A program made the position numbers and the translations under genes. A model generated the notes under the pieces. It saw only the letters and a list, made by a program, of their open reading frames with translations, was not told where the DNA came from and searched no databases. This document shows positions 34,890 to 46,100 of a stretch of DNA of 64,000 nt, one piece after another (within the stretch, counting starts at the first letter, position 1; each line of letters starts with the position of its first letter). Where the stretch lies: assembly GCF_031877795.1 (NCBI RefSeq), contig NC_133931.1, forward strand, positions 136,314,621 through 136,378,620, given 5' to 3'. Source of the stretch: Strix aluco. Taxonomy: Eukaryota; Chordata; Aves; Strigiformes; Strigidae.

Positions 34890-37234
34890 AGTGTCTGGGT
34901 GGACAGTGGAAAGTGGGAAGCGTGATGAGGATTTGGCGAGAACCAGCGGCTGCATTGCATCCGCTCTGTCGTCCCCTTACGTTGCTCTGTTCCTCTGTAC
35001 TGGTAATGATTTATGAGTTTTCCACCTACAGATTTTGTTAGCTCGTAAGCTAGCTGCCTGCTGCCTTCCCAGGGAGCGGAGACAGCTGCTGACTGTGTGC
35101 TGTCGTGTTTCCTCTCCATCAGAAGTGCAAGGACAGCTCTTCTTCCATGGTGCTCAAGTTCAGGAATTTGCTTTTAACCTAACTCCTTGGCTTGCTGCTG
35201 AAAGAAGAGGAAAACCCTCCTAAGCCAGGAACTGTAACAGTGAGAGGATGAAAATGCCTAGTAACTTGCTGGATGAAGAAGATCCAGTAAAGCCTTTTAA
35301 CATCCTGGATATTCCACTTCTTGGGGGCGGAAAAAAGATTGACTTTATGTGGGTTGGGGTTTTTCCTTCATAGAAACTCTCCCCATCTATGCTTTTATTT
35401 TATTTGACTTTGTGATAAGTGCTCCTGTCTTGCATGATGTCTGAGCAAGGGAAGGAGATGGAAATAATTCCTGCCAAGCATCTGTTCCTGTGAAAGCTGG
35501 TGGTGCTGTGTTGGTGGTGCTCTGGCAGCTCTCTCCAGCACCCTTGTCAATCAAACACCATCGGTGCAGTTGCATTGATGAAGCGACAGCATGCCATGGA
35601 GCAGTGCCACTGGAGCCCACCAGTCGGCTGCCCAAAGGGTTGCCACCTGCCCCCGTGGGCTCCCTTGCTGTTCTTAGTGCCCTGCGTACATAGAGCCATA
35701 GAATCTTGGTAGGGAGTTTTATTAAACGGTTGTTCTTTTTTTGATGTCGTCTGGCATTGATTTCCCTTGCTCTGTAACTAGGGCAGTGGAGTTTTGCTGC
35801 TGTGAAGCAACTGTTCTTGAATTCATCGTGAGCATGTTAATGTTTGAAGAATCTCAGATGATTCTGAGCTTTCTGTTAGAAGAAGTGTAAAATGATGCTT
35901 AGAAAAATAGTATTGGTTTGGATAAACATTTTCATTTTTTTTTTTTTTTTTCAATTTGGGCAATATGTTTCCAAGAAAAAAATGTTTCCAGTATTTTAGC
36001 TTGGCAGAAACTTCAGCCTTATCAAGGCTTTAAATAATTTAGGAATTAATCATCATAAGAATTTCTCTGTGGTATGGCTAAAAGACTGCATTTTTCTAAA
36101 TTGCAAAGCAAGTTCAAATTTGCTGAGGCTCTGAAGTAACTTTTACTTAATCTCTTCCTGGTTTTATAAATTAATTTTATTAATTAATGCTGGCTTTATT
36201 AATGAAATGTTATAATTTTTATTAATTGTGTGAGAAGGATTGGTTGATTATAGAAACTGCTATATCATATATGTCTAGATATCTACAAGTGTAGATGTCC
36301 CTCAGTGTTATTTAACTATTTAGGGTCTTTAGCACGTAAATGAGAAGCAGCTGTAGAGAAAGCTGAACTTGTGGACTTCAAGCAGTTTCAGGGAATGTAC
36401 CAACTCAACTTACGTATTTTTTTAAGTATCAATCTGTCTTGTAGAAGCCTGTTAACAAGAGTGGGAGTGGAACTTGGGAAACTGTTTTACGTCATGCATT
36501 TTTTTTATTTGGCTGATGAATTTTTAGCTGCAAATTAGTTAGCAGCAGCCTTAGACATTTTGTGGTTTGTATGGAAAATTATCCCATTCTGGGGTGTGGT
36601 GCCTGGTTCTATACTGCTCTCTTGACATCTTCTGCTTGAGTCAGCCCAGCCCAGCTTCTGACTTACCTGCTTATAAAAAGTGTTTGGCTATGAAGTTTGA
36701 ACCTCTACAACAAGTTTTCTGGATCCTAAAGGGAGAATCAAGAGTAAAGCATCTATTGCTGAGCCTGTCCCATCTTCTGTAGAGGAGTGGTCTGTGAAAG
36801 GAGTGTGCTAAAGAGCTATCATTTCTGCATCTCTTGCTCTCTTTCCTGCTGGCAGTTCCTATGAATCCTGGAGGATGTTGGGCTGAAAGATAGAAGTTTG
36901 ACTGGTGGTTTGGATTTTCTTTTTGAGGCTATTCCTTCCTACCCATACCCATCGTTAAGATCTTTACTCTTCTGAAACCATTATGACTTCTCTAGCTGGC
37001 ATTTCAAAATTTGCCTTTGGCTTTGATCTACCCAGATCCTGTACCTTTCAAAATGGAGAATATATGTAATAGTTCAAGGTCTTTCATGATCTCAAGGCTT
37101 TATAGCTGCATGACACCTGAGAGGCAGGCTGCACTGCCATGCAATCAAATGTGCTGTGTGAGCTTATATGCTGCCATCCTGAGTCTACAACCTTCAGCCA
37201 TCACTTTTGTGCTGTTGTCGGTGTGTTCTTGATT

Positions 37235-37294
37235 AAAAAAAAAAAAAAAGAAAAAGAAAAAAAAAGAAAACAAAACAAAAAAACCCCAAAAAAC
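37235..37294 (+). repeat. A-rich simple tract
   Basis: About 60 nt of A interrupted by G and later C (AAAAAGAAAA, then CAAAACAAAA). It could be a simple-sequence expansion or the tail of a very old retroposed sequence. No body of a retrocopy is recognisable to its left. Confidence 0.8.
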
Positions 37295-38816
37295 ACGTTT
37301 TTGCATTACATTCACTTTTGTAAATTTTAAACTATTGTCCAGGCACCTGTTGTGGTGGCATCAGCACTTTAAAATCTCATCTGCAGTAGCTGGTGTCATT
37401 TGCAGTATAGATACATCCTGGGCTGTCATATAGATCACTGGGTTGGTTTTGTTCTGGCTCATGCTGCAGTTTCTTGATGAAAGTGCCTGTGGTCTCCCTG
37501 GGCCAGTGCTTGAGGGAGTGCCTTATAAAGCCTGACCCTGACTCAAGCATAGAGTGCAGTATATTTAAAGCTAAATATAGAAGAAGGCAGATCCTGTGTT
37601 CCTAGTAATTAACTATTCAACAGTCTCTTCTGTTGCACTGAACCTCTAGTCATTAAACCTGCCACAAGTGGTGAGTCTAACTGCTTTTAAAAAAGTCTTC
37701 TTCCCAGCTGTCTTAAAGGGCGTATTTTGTATTCACATGGAACAATTTTAATATCTGGTAGTCAAGCTTCAGGTGCATGCAACTCTTTTTGCAGTTTAAA
37801 AAGACAGTGCATCAAAGGAAAGGAGAAATCTAGTGCTAGAAACTTAGCATATGCATTTATATCTTTTAGAGCAACTGGGAAACCGTAGCAGTACAGCTCC
37901 GTTGAAGGTCAGGTGTCATTCATTTTATTGCCCCCAAGGCCTCTGTGTGGTCATTAGGGAAGTGGGCTGTGTCAATCCTGGCCCGATGGCATGTTTGTGC
38001 TCTGAAAGAGCTGTGACAGGAGGATTAACTCTTATCTGCTGTGTGGCTTGCTTGACGCTTTCTTTCCAAACCTCATGGGCTCCTCTCGATGTCAGTTGAA
38101 ATGAACATTTTTAGACCCAGAACAAGGCATAAGGTATAGGGGCCAAGCATAAAACCAGTCAAAAATACCTGGGCAAATATTATATATTATAGATCAGTCT
38201 CTTACAGGTAACTTGAAGGTCAGAAAGACAAACCAGATAAATAAGTCAAATCTAGCTGGTCACTGGCTAGAGGCTGGGCTGGTGCTTATCCCTCTTGACT
38301 GCTAGATTATCTGCTTAATTAACTTGTAAAGCACCTCCTGTTCCTCTGCCACTAAGACAGCTAGTGGGAAAAAAAGACTTTTGAGCTCTGCTGTGAAGGG
38401 AGGCTTGGATCCTACAGCGCTTTAGAAGATCCTGTGATATCATGGTTTGCCATTTTTATCTCTTTGCAGATAGGCAAATCGCTTTTCCAGAAGGCTGTTT
38501 AGTGTTGCAGTTGTTTCAAAATGCTCCTTGGTCTTAAAACCATAGCTGTAAATCTCAGTGATGAATGTGAGCCTCTTGGTGTAACTACTTCTTGCATCTT
38601 TGTATTTTTTGTGACCTGCAGGAAGCAAAACCAGTCTTGACTCTGAACTTTTCTGGCTATTTCCAGTGCATGGCAGGCAGTTTTTGACTGTGGGTAAGTG
38701 GTAGACCTAGACTAGAAAGCAGTGGTTTAACAAGTTAGATGTTTAAAATGCTGCAGAAGTGGCCAACTAGTGATGCCACTGAGGTAAACTTGTGAATGGG
38801 AACATATTGTATAGCT

Positions 38817-38860
38817 GGAGCATTGTTAACAGAGTTATGGAGCATTGTTAACAGAGTTAT
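38817..38860 (+). repeat. 22-bp perfect tandem duplication
   Basis: GGAGCATTGTTAACAGAGTT plus AT occurs twice back to back (38817-38838 and 38839-38860) without mismatch, which suggests a recent local duplication. Confidence 0.95.
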
Positions 38861-40133
38861 TAAATGAACTTTCAGGGGTTGAGAGAGCATTACTTGGATA
38901 GTAATGTGTGATTGATGGTACCTTTCTAGCCATGGAGCTTGAGTTTCTCGTTCTTCATGGTAGGAAGAGTTGGCAAATGTGTACTTTAAGACCTGCAGAG
39001 TCCACAATTAAGAAATACAAATAATACAGATTTTTGTAAAACTAAAGTTATTAGAAGAACATATCCAAGGGACGAAGCTTCTTTTATGGTAAGGCTTAAT
39101 TCTGGACAAGCAAATCATATGTAACAGTGACCTAATGACCTGCAGGGTGTGAAATAAATGGCCTGTAAGTCTCAGTGCTGGCACTTGCTGTTGGCAGGAC
39201 AGGGGGATGACCCATGACGATTGCCACGTGCTGCCAAGCTTCCTTGTATTTGGTGCTGCTTGCTTTCAGCTGTCGGTTTAGCTGCTCATTGCGCAAGCTG
39301 CATCTCGTGTGATTAAACTAATTATATCTGAAGCTGAAAAATAGTTTTTGCTTTAGATGAAATGGCATTAATATATGATCGCTTCCCAGATTTTTTAAAA
39401 TTGCATGTGGAGATTTGCTGCAAAGGTCTGAAGTAATATAAGCCAAATATTTTTGCTGTTGTTATTATATGATGTGCCATGTAGGGTCATTAACTATGTA
39501 TTTATATACAAAGTTGATGGGGGGAGGGATTTGGTTAGCTTTTATTATTTTTACAACACCTACATGTTTTTTAGGAACTAAAAGTTATTAAGATAAATGT
39601 TTCTTCCAAGCATCACTATAAGTGGGATTTGATGGTTAAAACATCTTTGTGGTTAGACTGCAGTCATGTCTTCAGCAGGACAGTGTGTAGCCCTGGGAGT
39701 CCATCTGCCTGGTGAACATGCCGGAGGGTGAGACCCACCAGGATAGTTCCCTGTCCTGTGCCTGAGCAGCTTCTGTGCCCCTGAGCATCCCTGTGAGCTG
39801 TGTGGGCAGCGCTGCTGTACCCCTGCCCCAGCCGTAAGGGCGGAGGCTCTGTCACCTTCCTGCTTGGGTTTGAACTTTCAGGGTTTTTTATAAGGATGCT
39901 AAGAGCCAGATTTTGAGAGAAGGACATTTCATCAAAATTATTCTTGGATTGTAGTGCTCTTCATCTTTAAGATAATGTGAATTATTCTTTCAGTATACAT
40001 CACAAATTTTATTTCCGTTTCACATGTCGGGATTTTACTACACTGAATGTTTATTTTGCCTTTAGGTTAAACTGTTGTCTGTAAATGCTGTAGTAAAAAT
40101 GTATTTTTCTCTTTTTTTTATTCCAGAAATTTT

Positions 40134-40191
40134 ATGAATAAGAATCAGAAGCCGGTGCTAACAGGCCAGCGGTTCAAAACTAGGAAGAGGG
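40134..40191 (+). CDS. BZW2: BZW2 first coding exon (exon 2)
   Basis: The exon begins at 40127 after TTTATTCCAG with only 7 nt of 5' UTR, then encodes [19 protein letters not shown] plus the first base of codon 20. The donor is AGAGGG|GTAGGT. The initiator context is poor, with T at -3 and A at +4. The start is certain from family homology, because no other in-frame Met occurs until residue 77. Confidence 0.97.
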
Positions 40192-43100
40192 GTAGGTTAT
40201 GTTACATTTTTTACTTTATTTTCCTCTTTGTTAAAGTGACTAGAAACAGAGCAGGTGGAATAACTGAAAGTTCAGCAGTATTATGTTTTTTTCTCCCCTT
40301 CTCTTCAGCCATGTTAAGAGTGAAGGTGTTGTTTTTAACTAAGCTCTATGAATTTTATTATTTTCATTATATATCTTAGGGCTTTCTGTAAAATTGGGTT
40401 TATTAGCTATTAAGTCTCAGTTAAAGAACTAGATTCTAACTGAGTTTATAGTATATTTACATATGAGGAATAAAACTTACTAGGTGTTTGTTTCAGGTGT
40501 TTCTTAAAATGTCCTTTTCAACTGAGAAAGTAAAATATGGGCTTTTATTTAAAAGTTATGTAAACAAAATTATCTGGCTCTTTTGGTTTTGATTTTTTTT
40601 TTCTTATTTCTTTTACTCAAATCAATGCCATCTCTATAGATGAACCTTTCACATCTAAAAAGGAATTCTCTCACCTTCCTTCTCCATGACATGGTCAGGT
40701 CATCTCATTGGCCCTGCTTTCTGTAACAATAGAGGTCAGAAAGCTCCTTTTTCACGAATATTTATTTCTGCTGTGTTAGTGTAGTTTGGTTTTTTTATTG
40801 TTAAAATAAAACAATTACCCTTGCGTAAATCCCATTTTACTCATTGTGATGCTGTTTTTCTGTAAACTTGACCAACACTCTCTTTTATGTGCAATATGTC
40901 ATCAATTTTTGAAGAAATCTAAGAGGTGCTAATTATACTGATCATCCAGGTATTCTGTACAGCGAGTGTTGTCCTAGCACACTTGCTCATACTATACTCA
41001 GAGTTCATTTGTCATGGTTTAGGTGTCTGAGATGAATGCCCAACACTTTGAGTCAGAGGGCAAAAATACTTGTGATGATTTTTTCAGGAAAAAAGTCTGG
41101 TTTGTGAAAAGACTTAGATTTTTTGCTGTTGCAATAGCAGATTATTATAGCACACACAGGTGGGATTCCTGTCTGTCATGTAATAGACTTTATCCGTCTT
41201 GATTTTCCTGTTTCTGATTAAAAGCTAACACCTGGTCTTAACATATTGTGACAGAAAATGTACATAAGAGCATTTTCTCAGTGTGGATGAAAAAACACAA
41301 AGTTTGTAACATTTCTCAGAAAATTGGAAATTCTATCACGAGTCTGAAGAGCTGAGTGTCTTAAGATCTAAGATGATCACGAAGCTTGGATGAGAACTGC
41401 AAGATAGTTTGTTTTCAGTCATGTTAAAAGGCAGTGCCAGATTTCTTGTCTTTCCTCCCTTGCACACATCACTTCCTTGGTTTGACTGGTGTGGTTTCTT
41501 AAATGGAAAGTGTCTTTTCTATGATGCACATACAACATTTGTAGGTATAACTAATTTTAAAAAGAAACCTATATTGTTTGCAATTAAATGTCATGGTGCT
41601 CCAGTAATTAGTGGGATTAACTTTCTATCAGCATGGTCCAGAACATTATGCAGTAGGAGCTGTATACTGCATTAACTACCAACAGCGTAGACGTAGCTAG
41701 AGGAGTGGAATTAACAATCCCTGAAGAAATACCTCTATCACATCAACCAGTAAAAGCAATCAGATATACATAGTGCTGGATCAATTCAATGTATTATTCT
41801 GTCTAGTTCAGTCAGTTATGGTACATACGTTATTTGATAAAATTGTCTTAGAAAACATTCTCTCTCTCATAAAGACTTAGTTTTCAGTCCATGTTTTGCA
41901 CTGTATTTGGCATAATGTGTCCTAATACAGATTTGGTCTTTGACTCCCATTTAATACAAGTAATAATTAGAATAAATAAAGAGATTTTATTTGTAATTCT
42001 GTGCCTATCTCTTGAATTTCTGGTACAGTGATTGGAAGTGGCACTAGATAACTCGTTGACTACATGGAAGAAGGAAAAGACTTGGGGGGGGTCTGGAAGA
42101 TTGGAGGGGTGGGGTTTTTTTGCTCTTTTGAGAGATTACAAAAATAGGATAGGGGATATTAAATGGCTTTAATATAGAAATTTTAACATGCAAACACTTC
42201 TTTATGTGCTTAAAGCAAAGCATCTCTTCTTCAAATATGGTGCAATCCTGATTGCCTTAATATTTGAGGATCCTGCTTAGAAAATTGTGGATACCTGTTT
42301 TCTTTCTAGAGGCAGAGGGCTTGAGGAAGAGAAATGGCTTCCTAGCATATTTGTTGCCTTCTGTTTATATGTACTTTTTGTATCATAGCAGTGTCACAGA
42401 CTGTTATGTCTTGGACTTAGACTACAAGATGCTATTGGGTTTTTTTATGCCGATTTTCAGTATATCAGGGAGTCGTGAAATTTCACCCAGGTAGGACAGA
42501 GTGCAGTGGCTGTGGTTTGACCATGGCATTGGAGACTCTTCTGTTGTGTGTAACAGGCAAACAGGTAATGGGATCTGAAATGTCCAAATGCTGGGGGGAG
42601 TCAGCTGGTTGAGAGATGACTGCTTGTTCTTACCGGTTGATTTGTGGCCCATGATACTCTTTTTTTTTTTTCCCTTTCTCAGCTCCTAGGAGCACTGCCA
42701 TCTGAGGAGACAACGATGTGTGACATGGCGCTCAGGCATCTAATAAAAATAATTGTCCATTTGAACTCTTATCACTGGTCAGCTAGCAGCAACTACTCTC
42801 TGAATGCGAACAATTTCTGAGCTTTCAGAGAGCAAAAAAAGGAAAAGATTATATTTTTTGTCTTTAAAGCTTGAAGGTGTGCTTAGCATCTAAAATATTT
42901 TTGAGAGAAGACTATGAAGGAGGAGCTTGTAAATCCCACTCCTTCCAAGTCTATTAGTTGACCTAATGAAAAGTATAAACCTTGCCTCCAGTATATATAG
43001 TGGCAGGCATTAAAATCACTTTTAAAAGATTTGAAGGAAGAAAAATGATGTTGTAAGTGGAAGAACCTTCCAAGGGGAGGAGGCATCTTACAGTTCCATA

Positions 43101-46100
43101 TCAAGTTTTTAGCAATCTGGGCAAAAAAAATAGTTTGGTTAGTTCTTAGTATATTCTCTGTACCTGTTGAATATTGCTTTTTTGGTGAGGGTCAGCAGTA
43201 GTTAGCATCTGGCCAGTATTTGTGCTTATGTGCAGATACGTGGGATGTGGATTGTATTGACTGCATGCGTGCAAATTGATGTCTTTATGTGTTCTGAAAT
43301 GGAAGAGGAAGAAATAGTATGAGTAGCAAAAATGCCGGTAGGTAGTAAGGAAAATTTATGCATCCAGACAGATGACAAATACCTACAGGACAAAAAGCTT
43401 CCCAAAGCATTAACAGGAAGAAACAGTGCGTATTGTTTCAAGTAAGCTGGCAAGCAATACCCGAGACCCAAGTTTGTTCCCATGTTGTAGATAACAGAGT
43501 TACTATTGGCTAAAAACCTGGTGCAAAAAAGTAAATAGCAGCATAAAAAGAAGCTAAGCGAAATGATGCATATTACTTTCTTTCAGGAAGAAAATTACCT
43601 AGTAAAGTCAGCATTAACACCTCTACGTTAACATGAAGTCAGAAGAGGGCCAAACAGGGCATCTCATTTTTATTCCACAGAAATACAGTTGTGGGCCTTC
43701 TGTTGAGGAGTTAAGATTAATTCTTAAGGAGGGGGGTATAAATGTACTGTGTGATTTCCTTGGAAGCAAAAGAAAGGAAACAAGGATCTGGGAACGTGAT
43801 GAAAATGAAAAGCTGTGTATAGCACTGCCGTGTTGGATATTGTGTACATCCCATCTGCAAGCTACACCTGCCTCTGCTAGCCCATGATTGAAACTGTGCT
43901 TGTTTAGTAATTGTGTACTTGACAGCTCAACATACTGTCACGACTTCTTGATGATGGCTTCTTACTCAGCCTGTTGTACTACATCAGCAGATTCCTCTTC
44001 AGTACATTAGCTTGATAGGAAAATAATTTTTCATGCAATGAGTTCACCTCCTCTTCCTGTGTAAATTTTTAGGTTGTGATAGACAAGAAAATGGTAGGGT
44101 ACTCTAGACGAGAGGATAACTTCTGAGGCAGGAGAAGAATCTCTTTAAAATAGCTAAGAAATATTAATCATGGTGTTTGTGTTTGTACTGAGCACTGTGT
44201 ACCCATGATACCAAGCATATAACAACTTTCAGTTTAGATGTGAACATCTTAAATTTTTAAACAAATGGGATTATTTTTTTACCCCTCCCTTAAGACAGAA
44301 CTCTGTCTTCTTACTGGTTAATGACTCATAAAGCCTTTTTTTTTTTTTTTTTACTCTGCAAATTCTACATACTTATTTGGTAACCCAAAAGAGAATAATT
44401 ATACTCAGATACTTGTTTATGGGTGGAGCTGGGTTTCTTGTGTGCAAATAAAACTTACTGAAGTACTTAAGCTTACTTCAGTAAAAGGCTTGTTTGTTTG
44501 TGGGTTGGTTTTTCTTGCTTGTTTCAGGTTTGTTTAGTACTCTAAATTGAAAGAGAGCTGCAACTGAGTATTGGTTACTGACCTGATAGCTCAGATGGGA
44601 TTCCAGTAGTATGCTTCTCTGTAGGCATTTCCCCAGAGCAAAGCACATTCTTCAGTTTACCCACTTGACCCTCTGGTTTGTCCACCATGGGCATATCCTG
44701 CAGATATGAGAGACTCCAGATCTTCATCACAACTGAAAGTCGAGGTAACACAGCTGAGAGCCTGACTATCTCTCCAAGGTCAAGTAAAAGCCTGGGAAGA
44801 AGTTGCTTGCAGTCCAGAGAAGGAGCATATTGAGTAGTTTATTGGATGACAAGAGCATGGTAGAGGAGAAACTAGGTTGGCACTATGGTTGTGTGCATCG
44901 CTACAGGATGAGCTGGGGATGGGAGCAGGTGGTTTCATGAGCATATATGTGGGTATTCGTGGAGTTTAGTAATCCTTAGCTTTGGTCTGAGTGAGTCAGA
45001 TTTGGGGGATGGGGCAGCAGGCCATGTGAAGACAGGTAATAGAGTCATCAAGCCACTAAAAGGTAGGCGTAGCAGGGGATTTCTGGAAAATAAGGCGATG
45101 CTTCATTTTTTCCAGTGCTGCTGAGTGCTTGACGGACAGCCCTGGAGCTGCTGTTGGCTGTGTGCTGCCAGGCTTCTTGGAAGGACTAGTTGACTAGTCC
45201 CCTGAGCTTCCCAGTGACCTGAGACACTGAGTGGAAAGGACTGCTTTGTGCCTTCCAGATACAATTGTTATGGGGGAAGGGGATGCACTGGAAGAGGGGA
45301 AGAATGTGCAAGTGATGTGCTGAAGATGGTAGAACGGGTGCACACTGAGTACTTGCAGGGGAACAAGAGAGAGCAGCTTTTCTATGTTAGAAATAATAAA
45401 GCTAATAAAAGTAGGCATTGTGTGTAAAATAGTTATTTAATTGCCATAAGACTATTGTGGCAGGAGGAAGGAGTTTGAGGGAAGAAAGGCTATTGGAAAC
45501 CAAGGTCTTTTGGTTAAGGACTGGAATAAAAAGTTGTACTATGAGTTGCAGGGAAAGGAAACCTGCAGCCAGAGGATGTGTAAAGTCCAGAATCTCTTCT
45601 CCCAAAACGTCTGCAAGAGTTGCAGCTGGTATGTTTCAGACTGCATTAGCACGTGTTTAGACAGGAATTTTATCAATCCTCATTCATCTTAGTAACTAAA
45701 AATCTCTGTATTTATCCTCTGGATATAGTATGTGCAGGTTTTTTAATTTGTGTCAACATTTGTGTCAGCAGGTGATACCAAACTAGTTTTGTTTTTTGAG
45801 TGCCACAGAACAGCTTGCTGTTTTGTTTCTGAAGTTCAGTTATTTTGATGGTAACAAACATTTCGTATGTGCTCTTATATAAAGCCAGGACTTGTTTTGT
45901 TAAGGAGCTTGAAGCCTCTGTGGTAAGCTGTTAACAGCCTGCAAGAAAAAGCAGCAGGAGGTATGGGTAAATCTACCTAGCTTTATCTGGAGGTTGCAGT
46001 TACATCTGTTGTGGCTAATGGCCTTGACATAGGGATGTTGTCTGTAAGACTGTACCTTAATCGAGTTCAACGAGGGACAGCTGTAGAAAATGCAATGTGA

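Larger units (their letters stand above)
18885..40126 (+). other. BZW2 intron 1 (inferred, 21.2 kb)
   Basis: From the inferred donor to the acceptor at 40126. The first 500 bp are CpG island. The remainder from about 19.4 kb is AT-rich with no CR1 copy that I can recognise, no exon, and no tRNA or other RNA gene. Small items are T-runs at 33059-33076 and 35935-35951, an A-rich tract near 37.23 kb, a GC-elevated patch at about 34.78-35.12 kb with short palindromes, another GC-elevated patch at about 39.66-39.85 kb, and a 22-bp tandem duplication at 38.82 kb. Absence of CR1 over 20 kb is notable beside the repeat-rich ANKMY2 introns. Confidence 0.65.

Noticed and set aside
37235..37294. A-rich tract as the poly-A tail of a processed pseudogene
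   Set aside because: No gene-like sequence or target-site duplication is recognisable upstream.
42084..42114. G8 plus two G4 tracts as a G-quadruplex
   Set aside because: One loop would be 14 nt, beyond the usual limit. Weak candidate only.
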